Positions 1 to 12,405 are shown, numbered from the stretch's first letter. The stretch: 64,000 nt of DNA from Misgurnus anguillicaudatus (GCF_027580225.2 NC_073354.2:30276001-30340000), one strand, 5' to 3'. Made by a program: numbers and translations. Notes: generated by a model not told the origin, from the letters alone.

Positions 1-822
1 TCTATCATTATCTTAATAATCTTCAGAGAAACAGATTTGTGCCATGGGCTTTTAATGTCTATAATTGTGTATATCTGTCATTACACGGACCAGAACAGCA
101 CGAAAACAATGTGGATTAAAAAGCGTCTTGAAGAGGTTTTGCTCATAAATGTATGTAAAATAAAGTAATGTGAACTTGAGATTGTTATACTGTTATTAAA
201 CTGCGCCATATGCGCTGCAAACGCAGCCGGTGTAAGCACAATGGCCACGCGCGGCAACGTTCTCCGCATACGCGCTGCTCAGTGCTCATGCTTGCGATGT
301 GAAACCAGCATTTGAATAAACTAGACACAGATTAGCTACTTGTGTTACGTTTATTTACAATTAACAGCAAGACAACTAGCAGTGAATGTGCTTTCAGGAG
401 AGTTAGTAGATGGGAGGATTTGAACTTGAAAAGCGGGGCGGAGCCTTTCCGCAGATAAAACATATGGTCGTTCATGTTTATTTGATTCTATAAATTAAAT
501 AGAAGGAAGAGATGAGTTGAAAGGTGAGACTTTGTTTAATATGTTTAATCTCAAAAGTAACCAAAAAGTGCCCTGGTCTCTCCTGTATGTCAGCGCGTTG
601 CAGTGTCTGCTCCGCTCTGTATTTTTCATTGCGTGACGTGATAACATGGTGGGGCGTGTAACACAGACTGTTGACAATTGTTTTTAATTAGTATTTAAAC
701 ATTCTTTATGATATATTTTTTAAATATTTTAATAACACGGTTTTGTCGGTTATAGAGTTCTTATGACGGTGTTCAACTATAACCGTCGGTCTCACGGTTA
801 TATAATAACCGTCACACCCCTA
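1..822. mobile_element. hAT-like DNA transposon end in ccdc25 intron 5 (extends past the left edge)
   Basis: No coding exon is seen here. At about 735-822 the text is rich in short inverted motifs (ACGGTTAT / ATAACCGT) and closes with ACACCCCTA, the complement of a terminal repeat reading TAGGGGTGTGACGG, typical of hAT-type ends. The partner end is not in the window, so the element probably starts to the left. The rest, including a GC-richer stretch near 200-300, has no reading frame longer than about 60 codons. The family assignment is an inference from the end motif. Confidence 0.5.
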
Positions 823-836
823 CTGGGTAGATGTAC

Positions 837-2059
837 CTTGAATACTGTTGTTTTTCACCAGCTGAGCACAGTCGATCAGGACTTCTTTGGGCATGTCTTC
901 TATCGTCTTACCCTGTAATACATTTTTTAAAACTATGCAATATTTTCAACACAGAAAAGTTATAACATATAAGGTCACCCAAATACCTTAGGCATTCTAA
1001 GATAAACATGAGCAGATGAGAGCTTGTCCACATGAAACCTGGAAACACATAGAAACATTCATGAAGATCTACAACAGATAACTAGATACTGTATACTGTT
1101 AAATCATGATAAACCATGCTAAACCATGTTTAAGTTCATTTAAGAGAAACATCTAATTTTGATATAAATAAACAAATATTTGTTCTTACCAGATATCCTC
1201 CGGCCATCCATACTTTATAAGATCTTCATCTATTGAAAATAAAAACAGCTATTACATCTCAGCAAGTATAGTATGACAGTAAGGAAGTAAACTTTATGAG
1301 GGATTCAGTACGTACTTTCATATTTGTCTTTTCCCATGTAGATTATATGGGGTGGTTCGACAACTATAAAAGATAGAAGCAGTTATTACAAAGCATTTGT
1401 AAATCATATCATCTTTCTATTGCTCTGTTATATTGCTGTGGTGGTAACAAAAATATAACCAACGTTTGGGGGACAAATATAATAGTGAGACCGTGGCAAA
1501 TTGTGCATACTATGGTTTAACTACAAGACCAAAAACCATGGTTAAGGCAAACAATCTGATTTATACTAAAATCATGGTGACATTACAATAACACAAATAT
1601 AATAGTATAACAACGCTGTTTGGACATCTTACCATGAAAATATTGCAATTTATTAGCCATATAACGTTACCACAGTACCGTATCGCTAGAGTACTTTTAA
1701 ATGAGTGCAGTATGAGTGTCCAAACATTTACCCGTTACAGCTGTGGTAAATATTTGCTGTATAGCCCTACAACAAAGCTTTTATGTTATATATCACAGTC
1801 TGCCTACATGCAAAATACTTCACAGCCACGCAATTTGTACTCATTGTTGACAACAACAACATCGTTTTCGACTTCGCAGACTGATCGGCCTATGACATCG
1901 AAGTATCGCGACAGCCATTCGATTCTAATCGATCTCGCGCCACTTTGATGTCATCCGCTGATTTGTTTGCGCAGCGCTGCAAGAAGCCTCTATCTTTTGC
2001 CTTGACACAAAACACGAACAAACGCGCAACTCACCTGCGCTCTTAAAGTAAAACACCAT
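837..2059 (-). CDS. ccdc25: CCDC25, N-terminal part (five coding exons; gene runs off the left edge)
   Basis: Five exons read on the minus strand: 2035-2059, 1316-1363, 1190-1229, 987-1038 and 837-912, all with GT-AG borders and consistent phase. They encode about 80 residues, starting MVFYFKSA, then [58 protein letters not shown] and ending in [14 protein letters not shown]. This is the NFACT-R-type N-terminal domain of CCDC25, which in the family is followed by a coiled-coil tail of about 120 residues that must lie left of position 1. In mammals CCDC25 is a membrane-associated protein reported to bind extracellular trap DNA. The start is the first ATG after the promoter and matches the family start MVFYF. 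It is divergently paired with esco2. The identification is firm; the function in fish is unknown to me. Confidence 0.93.
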
Positions 2060-2400
2060 CTTTTATCAAAGACTCGACCTTTAAAGGTCACACTACAGAT
2101 TCAATAAAACACTGAGCACATCAGCAGAAATTTACATCCGTTTCAGAGGCACATGTCATATGTGTCGTCGGCACCGACCACCACAACAGGAATACCGGAA
2201 GCTGTCACACACATACGCTGTTTCCGTTTCCGTGTGCGGCAAAGTTACACAAGTTTGGCGCGCTGCTTCAAAACAGACCGCGGGAGAAACTGAGGAGATT
2301 TGCTGCTTAGTTATTTGTTGGGATATTTTCAAGAAAGAAATCAAAAACTACTTTGGAGTTCACAAGGCTGAAAAAAGAAAGTTGAATTTATCGTGTCAGG
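2060..2400. promoter_or_regulatory. Compact bidirectional promoter of ccdc25 and esco2, with esco2 non-coding exon 1
   Basis: Less than 350 bp separate the ccdc25 start codon from the likely esco2 first-exon donor (GTATGT at 2400). A typical acceptor (TTTCAG) at about 2742 leads into the coding exon, so a non-coding 5' exon ending at 2399 is likely. A perfect E2F-type site, TTTGGCGC, sits at 2254-2261. Four bases after its GGCGCG core comes TTCAAA (2267-2272), the complement of the CHR motif TTTGAA. This fits cell-cycle control of esco2. The transcription start itself cannot be seen. Confidence 0.6.
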
Positions 2401-2753
2401 TATGTGTTTTTGAATAATTTTACCTCAGTCTGCACTGTTATAAATTATTATGATGATGATCGTCTGCTGATGAGTTGTTAGAAAGTAAACGGTACTTTGA
2501 GATTAATTTTGTCCGCGTTTGTTGTTTGCATAATTCAAATTAAAATGTTTATTTTGACATTGAGGTTTTAAGTCATTTATATTCATTGAATCGTAAGGAG
2601 TTTAAGAAGTGGCGCGTTATACATTTCGCGCCATAAGCTATTAACGTTAACAGTATTGACGTGTATTTTTGCAATTCCAGCCTTGATGCATTACTTGATA
2701 CGTTTTGCATTTATTACATGAGATTTATTTAACTCATTTCAGGCGTTTTGACG

Positions 2754-5700
2754 ATGTTATCTCGTAAAAGAAAACATGGTTCTCCTGATGTTGAGAGGTA
2801 TGTCATTCATTTTTGTCAAGTAACAGTACTGCTGGGTTGTTAAGTTGTTGATACACTTTGTGATCTACTTTATATAACCCTATAGTAACCCATCTAAGAA
2901 GCAAATAAGAAGCCCAACTAAATCTCCGAAAAGATCAAGCCGTCATAAAGAGAACATCCCAATCTCATTGACATCTCCAGAGAAGACTCAAGTCTCACCT
3001 CCCAGTACACCCAAAAAGATGAAGAGGACCTCTACATTAGAAAACGTACCAAAAAGGGTCTCTCCACGCAAAGCTGCTTTGGGAGCCGGATCCTTTTACA
3101 GCAAGCAGAAACCTCTATATCTCACACCCCTTGAAAGGAAAGTGTTAAAAGAAACCAAATCGCCACCATCAGTCCCTAACAGAGAGCCACTGAGACCTCC
3201 TTCATCTGCTGGAAATCTTGTTAAAAAACCTAAAAGCAACGTTCAACCGAAAGCAAAAGTGAGTCGGCCACAGTCTAACCTGAAAGGATACTTCACTGCA
3301 AAACCCAAGGGACAAACTCCACCTGACAAGAAAGCAAATCCATCCGACGTCATGGTGGAAAGCGTTCGTGCCCCTCTTACAGTTGGCATTATGAAGGCTA
3401 AAGTCAAACCCAAGCTTGTTGTGGGTGCGGCTTTTTTCAGCACTGGAAAGAAGCCCACGTCAATGTTCAAAAAGTCTGCACAGAAGCTTAAAAAGCCATC
3501 GAGCTACGAGAAGCCCAAGTCTACAAAATCCTCAAAGAAGAAAGATGAGGCGCGAGAGCATTCCCCGGTTCGTCGAGTCGTCTTCTCGAAAAAACAGCTG
3601 GACTTGCCCAAAACGCCAACTAAAGACATCATCAGTGACGATGCTGAGGACAGCGGTTCGACACCGGAGCCCACACAATTGTCCCCTCGTGTCCTGGCAG
3701 ATTTGCATGGCATTACTAAAGAATTAAAGGTGGTTCTGAGGAGATCTGTTAGTCCCAACAAATCCTCCTGCTCTGAATCTGGTAGCCAGGTAAGTTGCTA
3801 AATGTAGTCATCTTGTAATGAGACTTTGGGCACGTGTGTTGTTTTAACCTGAGAATGTTTTTCAGGACACGCCTGCAATAAGTGATTCAGTGTTTGATGT
3901 GAACGATCTATCTCCACCAGATCACAACAGCTCAATGGATGAAGGCAAGTTACATCCAAAACTCCATACGTTCGAAATTTCATTTCGAATGAAAATTAAA
4001 GTTAAAAATGACTTATTTTGTTCTCAGAAGAATCATCTGTGTATCCCATCTTTGGCTCCAAAAGGTAATATAAATGCAAAAGACTTGGAGACTAATAACA
4101 TACTGCCACTAACACACTCAAAATAGTGTTACATTTTTAATTAGTAACTTTTAATGTGTCTTCGTTTAGCCTGTATTAGTTCTTACAGTTGCATTTGTTC
4201 TCAGATCACGGAAAAAAGGGGCTTTGTCACCACCGCTGAACAGCAGCACTCCATCCACCCTGACTGCCACTTCTGCTGTCAAAGCCAAAGAAAGAAAAGC
4301 CATGAAACGAGATCTAAAGAAACAAACAGACAATCAGCTTGTCATTGTGAGTAAAAAGAGGAATTGTCTATAAATGAGTCTTTGGTTCTTTACCGCTTTA
4401 ATGTTTGGCTAATGTGTCTCATACTTTGCAGGATGCTGGACAGAAGCAGTTTGGGGCGACTACGTGCGGATCCTGTGGCATGTTGTACAGTATAGACAGT
4501 CCAGAGGACAATTTCCAGCATACACAGTTTCATCAGCGCTTCCTGGACACTATCAAGTTTGTGGTGAGTTTTAGTGATGAAGTCATCAAGATTATGAAGC
4601 TTAAAGGATTATTCAATTTTCTAAAAAAAATCCAGATAATTTAGTCACACCATGTCATCCAAAATGTTGATGTCTTTCTTTGTTCAGTCGAGAAGAAACT
4701 GTTTTTTTTTTTTAGGAAAACATTGCAGGATTTTTCTCATTTTAATGGACCCCAACACTTAACAGTTTTAATGCAGTTTAAATTTGCAGTTTCAAAGGAC
4801 TCCAAACGATCCCAAACGAGGCATAAGGGTCTTATCTAGCAAAACGATTCTCATTGAAAAACATGCACTTTTAAACCACAACTTCTTGTCTTCCTCCGGC
4901 TGTGTGACACGCCAGCGCAACCTCACGTAATAGGTCATCATGTCAAGAGGTCACAGATGACGTATGCGAAACTACAACGCAGTGTCTACAAATGTGGAGA
5001 AAGAGGACCGTTTCGACGTTGTAGTATGTGGAATGGTAATAATTCATGTCCTTGTGACGGTTTTAGAGATGTTCCGATACCATTTTTCTCTTCCCGATAC
5101 CTGGGCTCAGGGTATCGGCCGATACCGAGTACCGATCCGATACCTGGGTGTATATCTGTAAAATATACAGCTATACATACTACTAGTCCTGTATGCAGTG
5201 TTTCCGCTATATACATTCAACCGTGGCGGCCCGCCATGCCTAAAACATCCCCGCCACGCCTGCGGTTGTGGATAGAAGGGATACAGCAAACGAAATCTCG
5301 CTGGATGACCACCGTTTTAATCCAATCCTTCAACCAAATCCAACTCTAAACACAAAATTTCACACGATTGTAGGATGTATTTGTATCTCATTTAGCCAGA
5401 GCCGCTGTTTTCATCATAATAATCCTACCTCCAAATCTACTCATTAACTTTTCGGCATTTGCTGTATCCCTTCTAGACAAAACCCACGGCGGCAGCTCGC
5501 AAAAAAGCTACAGAAATGTCTGCCCTGCCAGACTGGCTGTCTTAGAAATAAATTCCTTTCTGGATTCGCGTTGTTAACTCATTTATAAATAAATCTCCTA
5601 AAGTATCATAATTTCTTCCATGGGTTTAGTTTAATGAACAAATAGATTTAAATCAACAGAGGATGATTAGGCTACGTCTCTGTTTTGAGAAATAATAATA

Positions 5701-8700
5701 AAATAAATAAGCCTATACGAAGTATGTTACACTTAAATAATAATTAAATTGACAAAACGAATAAAAAAGTATTTGAGTTTTTTTTTTTTTTGTGACGCGC
5801 TGACCAAAGCAGCAGAAAGCACGTCATGTTTTTAATGATTTTAAGTAAGCACAAAGTTTTCTCCTTATTGTGAGTTTACACAAATAAAAATACATAATTT
5901 GAAGTTTCGAATATTGTTTTACTTTTATCTTTATGAATATAAATTTAGGGTAATTTAAGCTGCAAGGTCATCACGCATATGATGTTCACCGGCGCATATC
6001 TACACCAACACAGCGCAGGGCTGCGAGAAAAGACATTATTAAACTTTCGATTTAACATATTACGAGTTTTTTGGACATTCATTTGGAATCACTGTACTCA
6101 TATTATCAACTTATCTGGTCATTAGTTATTCAGAATATAGGCTATAAGCGCAGTAGCGCGCTGCTGACCGCTCAGCTGTCAATCAATCTTCTGTGCTTTA
6201 GATCAACACTCACAAAGTTTCACATTAAATGATATGATATTTGTCCAAAAACAAAAGGCTAAATACTGAATACTACTTATATGCGACTGCAAGACATTAA
6301 TAGGCGAATCTGTTTGTAAGGAAACTTACATTATTCCCATGGAAGTGAAGAACGTTGATAATAGAAACTTGAGGCAGACGGTGAGACTGTTTTATCTGTT
6401 TTCAGACGAAACGGCAGGGTCGGGGTACCCGCGGGATTTGATCTAACGGGTGTAATAATAGACTATTCGCGTGTCATTTGTGTTGTAGATGCAGGTCGGG
6501 ACTCAATAGACAAGAGTAAAATGCGGGTCTAACATCCAAGACCAAAATTCGACTGGTTTTTAAATGGCCCCGTGCTTTGTGTTTAAGATCTGTCTGAAGA
6601 CCGTTAAAGGTTTCTATTCAACTGCGCGATTTGCGGTGTGACCGGCTCGGGGTCTTTATGTCAAATGGTCCGGGTGTGAAATAAAATTGCTGCTGATGGA
6701 TGTTCGGTCAATCACAGCGGTGCGGATTATCAAACAGGACTGTGCGTGAGTTTGCAACAGCTCTGTAACGCCAAACACGAGCACAACTTGCAATGCACAC
6801 TACATTAAAACTACAATGTAATATCCGAACTACGTACGTAGCTATGTAACGTTTTTTAAGAAAATACATTTTAGATCAAACATAGAAAAGCAATATGCTA
6901 TAAATATGAGGAAAAGTAAATGACAGCATGAAAATGATAAAAAATACATGTTAGTTTACTGTAGCCTATATTCTACTTTAAAAAAAATAATGTACATTTA
7001 TAATCATCATGGGCGCCCCCTGCCGCCACAGCTGAAAAAAATCCTAGAGGAAACACTGTGTATGAATGGATATAACGGTTTTATGGTTTCCTTTAGACTT
7101 ATTCCTGTATAAAACTGGAACAAATACATACAGTGAACTAGGGTATTTTTATTATCTGAAAGACATTTGACAGTAATATTTATTTTTCCTAAGAGAAAAC
7201 GAGCCACAAATCTAACACTGTACACTGAAACGGTATTTTAGTTTTAGAATAATTTGAAAAATCTGTGGAATTCTGTGGGATGATTTTAAATGTTTTTAGA
7301 AGAAATTAGAGAATTTAAGCTATTCTTACAAAATTGCATCTAAAATAATTACTTTTTAAAGGCTTACAATTAAAATGAATACACCAAACCAATGAGTCCT
7401 CTGAATTAAACTGGACCAACATGAACCAGATAATGTGCATGTCAAGATAGAATTATAGTTTGTAGCCTATATAAAATGACATATATTATTGTTAATATAT
7501 ATTATAGCAGAATAAAAAAGCTTGTGTAAATGTTCTCATTATGAATTAAGCACGTATGAAGATAATTTCATCATTTTTACAACGCAATGTAAACTTTATA
7601 TTAAACATAACAAGAGCATTCGTCTTGTAAACGGATTTGAAATTATGGATGTGCTGTGCTGACTGTCGCGTCACATAGACGACAGAGACAAGTAAGATCT
7701 GCGGTAAAACTCAGTGGTAAGTTTTATTTCATCTCAAATATCAAACGGTTCGTGCTCTTATCATTAAAAACAATCACAGCAAACAGCACACGCAGGGTTT
7801 ATGTACTTATCAATGCTGCTCACAAACGCGCGAGGCTATGTATGTGTACTTGTTGTCAATGACAGTACTGGTCACTCACAAACGCGCTCAAGCGCGGGGT
7901 ATGTGTGCTTATCAATCACGGGCATTAACTCCGTTGAGTACTCCGCCAAAATCTGCGGGCGCGGATTCCGTTGAGACATGTCGATGTTTTGTTTTATTAG
8001 TCTGAAATACTAACAAACAGCGGACATACAGCTGCATGCTTTCATTTCTTTGCCGCTCTAAGTAAACAATGGTTGCGTCACGCATGAGGTAACTTCCTGG
8101 TGTTTGCATTCAGAGCAGCGAAGAAGAAATGAGTTTCGCTTTGCAGCGTTAGCTATAACGGGCATAACTAGGTTTAGTAAGAAAATGGTATCGGATCGGT
8201 ACATGGGTTCAAGTACTCGCCGATTCCGATGCCAGAATTTTTTGTGGTATCGGCCGCATTTCCGATACTGGTATCGGAACAACTCTAGTCGGTTTATTGT
8301 TTAAAATATTGTCACGCTAGCATGTCGCACAGCCGGAGGAAGAAGAGAAGTTGTGGTTTAAAAGTGCATGTTTTTTATTTTTCTTGCCAAAAATGACTAT
8401 CGTTTCGCTAGATAAGACTCTTATACCTCGTTTGGGATCGTTTAGAGTCCTTTGAAACTGCAATGTTAAACCGTTTTTCAATATTTTACTATGTTCTTAC
8501 CTCAACTTAATACATACCTATCTTTTTTCAATGCGTCCACTTTTGGTCTTTGTGCACCGCTTCTTGAGTGTGTTGGCATTTAGCCCCATTCATTCCTATG
8601 GCTCCAAACAAAAGTTTTATTTTGTGCCACCATACTTACTCGTGTAACTACTCATGTAACAGTCTTTATATAGGGAAAACATGAAAGTGTTTGGTGGCTT

Positions 8701-9718
8701 CTAAATGTATCCCTGGTTGGAGTCATAGGAATGAATGGGGCTAGGCTAAATGCTAACATATTCACAACGCGCTGTACAAAGATAAAAAGTGCACGCATTG
8801 AAAAAAGATTCATAAGGTATTAATTTGTCTAAGTTGAAGTAAGAACATCGTAAATATTGAAAAATGGTGGTGTTTTCCTTTAAAATGTTGGGTCGTATGG
8901 TATTTTTGCATTAATTTGTATTTATTTTTAGGGCTGGAAAAAAGAGAGAGTTGTGGCAGAGTTCTGGGATGGGAAGATTATTCTTGTTCTTCCTGATGAT
9001 CCGAAATATGCAGTTAAAAAGGTCGGGAATTGATTATACATCATTTGATTATGATTATACATTCTGTATGTATATTTAAAACTATAATGCTTTATTTTAG
9101 GCGGAGGATGTGAGGCGTATTGCAGACAGTGAATTGGGCTTCCAGCAGGTGACCCTCAGTAGCCCCAGCTCAGCTAAAACTTTTTTGTTTATTAACAGTG
9201 ACAGAATGGTGGTGGGCTGTTTAGTGGCTGAGAATATTAGACAGGTGAGTATTCGGGTTGAATGGAGTTTTTTTCTTCTCTGTTTCGGGTGAGGATCTAA
9301 ACACTTGTGTCATCTAGGCTTATCGCGTACTGGATCAACCACAGGCTCCCAAAGACATGAACAAGGAGGACTTTATGGAGCATCACAGAGCCTGGTGCTG
9401 CTCCACTGTGCCGGAAAAAGCCATTTGTGGTGTCAGCCGGGTCTGGGTCTTCAGTCTGATGAGAAGAAAGGGGATCGCAACTCGCCTTCTGGACACTGTC
9501 AGGTACCAAACATCTGCAGTGATGTTGATATTATAAGGAGATTTTGCATAAATCAATATTTGTGTGTTGTTTCCACTTGATTCAGGACCTCTTTCATGTA
9601 TGGGTGTCACTTGACCAAAGAGGAAATCGCATTTTCTGACCCTACACCTGAAGGAAAGCTGTTCGCCACAAAGTACTGCGAGACTCCAACATTTCTGGTG
9701 TATAACTTTGTCAGTTAA
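2754..9718 (+). CDS. esco2: ESCO2, cohesin N-acetyltransferase (complete, 10 coding exons, 629 aa)
   Basis: Exons: 2754-2797, 2886-3789, 3866-3944, 4028-4064, 4205-4346, 4432-4563, 8932-9021, 9101-9244, 9318-9502 and 9586-9718. The sum is 1890 nt, 629 aa plus stop; human ESCO2 has 601. The enzyme acetylates SMC3 in S phase to establish sister-chromatid cohesion. The N-terminal half (exon 2) is basic, Ser/Pro-rich and probably disordered. It carries the block [17 protein letters not shown] and a PIP-box-like QSNLKGYF (about residues 144-151), expected to contact PCNA. SVYPIFG follows in exon 4. The C2H2 finger is C414, C417, H432, H436. The GNAT core runs through exons 7-10, with the acetyl-CoA loop RRKGIATR at 573-580 and the C-terminus [17 protein letters not shown]. 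All introns are GT-AG except intron 3, which starts with GC. Intron 6 (4.4 kb) is filled with transposons. No break was seen. Confidence 0.97.
4601..8469. mobile_element. TTAA-flanked fold-back MITE, split by a hAT insertion
   Basis: The left arm (4601 to about 5055) begins TTAAAGGATTATTCAATTTT. The right arm (about 8296-8469) is its inverted complement, and both match the intact copy at 63052-63926 (shared text such as CGTTTCGCTAGATAAGAC). The right arm is cut short at about 8469, where another element abuts it. Only the central insertion separates the arms. Confidence 0.8.
5064..8287. mobile_element. hAT-type transposon, about 3.2 kb, no transposase recognised
   Basis: The ends are inverted repeats, (C)TAGAG(A/T)TGTTCCGATACC, followed by further GGTATCGG/CCGATACC motifs at 5085-5145 and 8185-8275. 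Near-identical 8-bp direct repeats flank it: GACGGTTT at 5056-5063 and GTCGGTTT at 8288-8295, as expected for hAT. No open frame inside exceeds about 75 codons, so it is non-autonomous or decayed. It sits inside the fold-back MITE, in esco2 intron 6. Confidence 0.8.
8470..8883. mobile_element. TIR element, left end truncated
   Basis: Inverted arms share TTTTTCAATATTT, GTTCTTAC and TTTTTTCAATGCG; the centre holds two copies of AGCCCCATTCATTCCTA in inverted relation. The right end closes at TTAA (8880-8883). The left end lacks about 11 terminal bases and abuts the truncated fold-back MITE. The next exon of esco2 starts only 49 bp later. Confidence 0.65.
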
Positions 9719-10049
9719 AGAAACATGTTTAGGTTTGAGTTGAGTATATTTTTAATCCATAAAAGAATATTGTGTTAGATGTTCAAATGAAGCCTGATAA
9801 GATGAAAATCCACTGCAGCTTTGTATCTGAAGATCCGTTACACTTATAGAGGCTATGGTTTTTTGCTGAGTTTTGTTTTTAAGCAACTATATACAGTAGC
9901 AAATGCTGGCTGTAGTTACTAATAACTAGGTTTGTGTTTTGGACATTTGCTTGTTACTTCAGTAATCAGCTGTTCAAATTTGTCCTTTGTTCAAATGTTA
10001 AACAAATTCAGCTAAGCTGCTACTTGGTTTTGACTTTGTACATATTTAA

Positions 10050-10055
10050 AATAAA
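10050..10055 (+). terminator. Candidate esco2 polyadenylation signal
   Basis: AATAAA lies 332 bp after the esco2 stop, followed by T-rich text. From 9719 to 10648 I see only the 3' UTR and AT-rich intergenic sequence without any other feature. Confidence 0.55.
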
Positions 10056-10648
10056 TGTTTTTAATTTTCTTTTAATTCTGTAAGTTTTGTACTTGATTCA
10101 TTGCAAACAGTGATGGATGTAATGAATGTATTTAATTCTTTTCTGAGCAGTTGATACATACCCATACATTTTTAAACAAAAATATACAAATGACTAAACT
10201 GTGGTTAGATGTCGTTCTTTTAGTCCAGTGAACATTTCACATGTTGGTTTATCTAAAGCCAGATAGGAAGCAAAAAATTATTGCATGTTCATTGTTGTTT
10301 TTTGTTTGTGTGGTATGTGGGGCATGTTGTCACCAAAGTACCTGCAGAATCTATACAGTTTAACAATAATAAAACAGAAAAGTGTTTAAAATCAATGTAT
10401 CTGGTAAAATTACTTACTAGTTGGAATGCTTGGGAAACCAAAATGCTGCAAATCATTTTGACATGCACCATTTAATATTACACCAAAATTAAACGTGTCT
10501 TTTAAAAACACAAATGATTACACCAAATGGTGTGTTCTTGAAATTTGAACGTCTTAAAACCAAAAGGTTTTCCTTGTGGAAGGTCTGCTTTCGTTTAGCA
10601 ATATTTAATAAATAAAAATAAAATCAATATTTAATTTTCCTTACCCTA

Positions 10649-11075
10649 CACTGCAAAAAAATGATTTTTAAGAAAAAGCATTTTAAAGAATTTTTTGATA
10701 TTTTTTACTAAAAACAAGACAAAAATACTAAGATGCTTTTTCTTGATGAGCAAAACCACACAAGAAAAAAAGTCTAGTTTTTTCGACCAAAATTATCAAA
10801 TGTAAGTTATTTTGTGCATAAAACAAGCAAAATTTTGGTTGAATTTTTCTTGAATTATGTATTTAAGAAAAATTTTCAAGATTTTTTGCCTACCCCATTG
10901 GCAGATTTTTTACTTGTTTTATGCATAAAAATCACTTAAATTTGATGTTTTTGGTCTAAAAACTAGACTTATTTTTTGGGTCGTTTTGCTCATCAAGAAA
11001 AAGCATCTTAATTTAAGATTTCTTAGATATTTTTACTGAAAACAAGACAAAAATACTAAGTCATTTTTTGCAGTG
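10649..11075. mobile_element. Hairpin (fold-back) element copy 1
   Basis: It starts CACTGCAAAAAA and ends TTTTTTGCAGTG. The two halves are near-complete inverted complements sharing AAGAAAAAGCATCTTA, GATGAGCAAAAC and AAAAACAAGACAAAAATAC. Confidence 0.8.
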
Positions 11076-11106
11076 CAAACCAAACTTTGATGCTTCTGAT
11101 TTCAGA

Positions 11107-11517
11107 CACTGCAAAACATTTTTTCTCATTTAGTTTCTTTTTCTTGTTTTCAGTAGAAATATCATCTAAAAATTCTTAAATGAAGATGTATTTTCTTGAT
11201 GAGCAAAATGACCAAAGAAAACAGGTCTAGTTTTTAGACAAAAAAATATACAATTTAAGTAAATGTGTGCTTAAAACAATGGGGTGAGAAAATTTTGCTT
11301 AAATTAAGTGTTTAAGAAAAAAGAAAATTTATTTTTAGATTTTTTTTCTCACCCCTTTAGCAGATATTTTTGCTTGTTTTAATTCACTTAAATTTTTTGA
11401 CTTATTTTCTTAGGTCATTTTGCTCATGAAGAAAAAGCATCTTAATTTAAGAATTTTTAGATATTTCTACTGAAAACAAGACAAAAATATTAAGAAAGAA
11501 AGACATTTTTTGCAGTG
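11107..11517. mobile_element. Hairpin (fold-back) element copy 2
   Basis: Same family and layout as its neighbours: CACTGCAAAAC at the left, TTTTTTGCAGTG at the right, and inverted halves around TCACCCCTTTAGCAGA. It has diverged more than the other two copies. Confidence 0.78.
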
Positions 11518-11729
11518 GATTATGAGACTTTATCTTGGATTTTACAGACAGAGTCACATATTTAAACTTAAGACAAATGTGTTTAATCACTCTTTTACCA
11601 GTTGTGGATTCAATGTTAATATTTTGTGAAATAATTGCAAAAAACATAATAGTTCCTAATATTGTGATAGAAGATTTTAGATTTTTTTTAAATGATTCAT
11701 TGCATTTATGTAACATTTAATCAAGTACA

Positions 11730-12182
11730 CACTGCAAAAAATGATTTTCAAGAAAAAAACTCTAAGTATTTTTGTCCTGTTTTCAGTAAAAATATATATA
11801 AAAAATCCCAAATTAAGATGCTTTTTCCCGATGAGCAAAACGACCCAAGAAAATAAGTCTTATTTTTAGACCAAAATTATAAAATTTTGGCATAAAACAT
11901 GCAAAAAATCTGCCAATGGGGTAAGCAAATTTTTCTTAAATTTAGTGTTTAAGAAAAATGTTCAATAATTTTTTGCTTACCCCATTGGCAGATTTTTTTG
12001 CTTGTTTTATACACAAAATCACTTAAATTTGATCTGTTTGGTCTAAAAACTAGACTTATTTTCTCGGGTCGTTTTGCTCATCAAGAAAAAGCATCTTAAT
12101 TTAAGAATTTTTAGATATTTTTACTGAAAACAAGACAAAAATACTAAGACATTTTTTTCTTGAAAATCTTTTTTTTGCAGTG
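11730..12182. mobile_element. Hairpin (fold-back) element copy 3
   Basis: It starts CACTGCAAAAAATGATTTTC and ends TTTTTTTGCAGTG. The inverted halves meet near the two copies of CCAATGGGGTAAGCAAA / TTTGCTTACCCCATTGG. Confidence 0.8.
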
Positions 12183-12237
12183 CATCCACCAGTGTGCTGA
12201 TTTTACACAAAAAGACTCAAGTTCAAGTACAGACTAT

Positions 12238-12243
12238 TTTATT
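12238..12243 (-). terminator. Candidate pbk polyadenylation signal
   Basis: TTTATT on the plus strand reads AATAAA on the minus strand, about 165 bp after the pbk stop and only 55 bp before the third hairpin element. This implies a short 3' UTR (about 12220-12405). Confidence 0.55.
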
Positions 12244-12405
12244 GAAATTGCACTTGCAGTCACTACAGTATCTATATGTCAATAGTTAAATGTCAGAGTA
12301 CACAAAAACATATGTAACATGACTAAACAGGCAAGTATTTACAATGTGACAAAAAACAAACAAACAATATATTTAAGATGGAAAAAGACCTTGATAGGTA
12401 AACGA

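Noticed and set aside
5064..8287. hAT transposase inside the esco2-intron element
   Set aside because: No frame above about 75 codons and no recognisable hATC or BED motif could be read in either direction.
9719..12182. A gene between esco2 and pbk
   Set aside because: The only frames (up to 91 codons) fall in the hairpin elements or AT-rich flank and have no domain or splice support.
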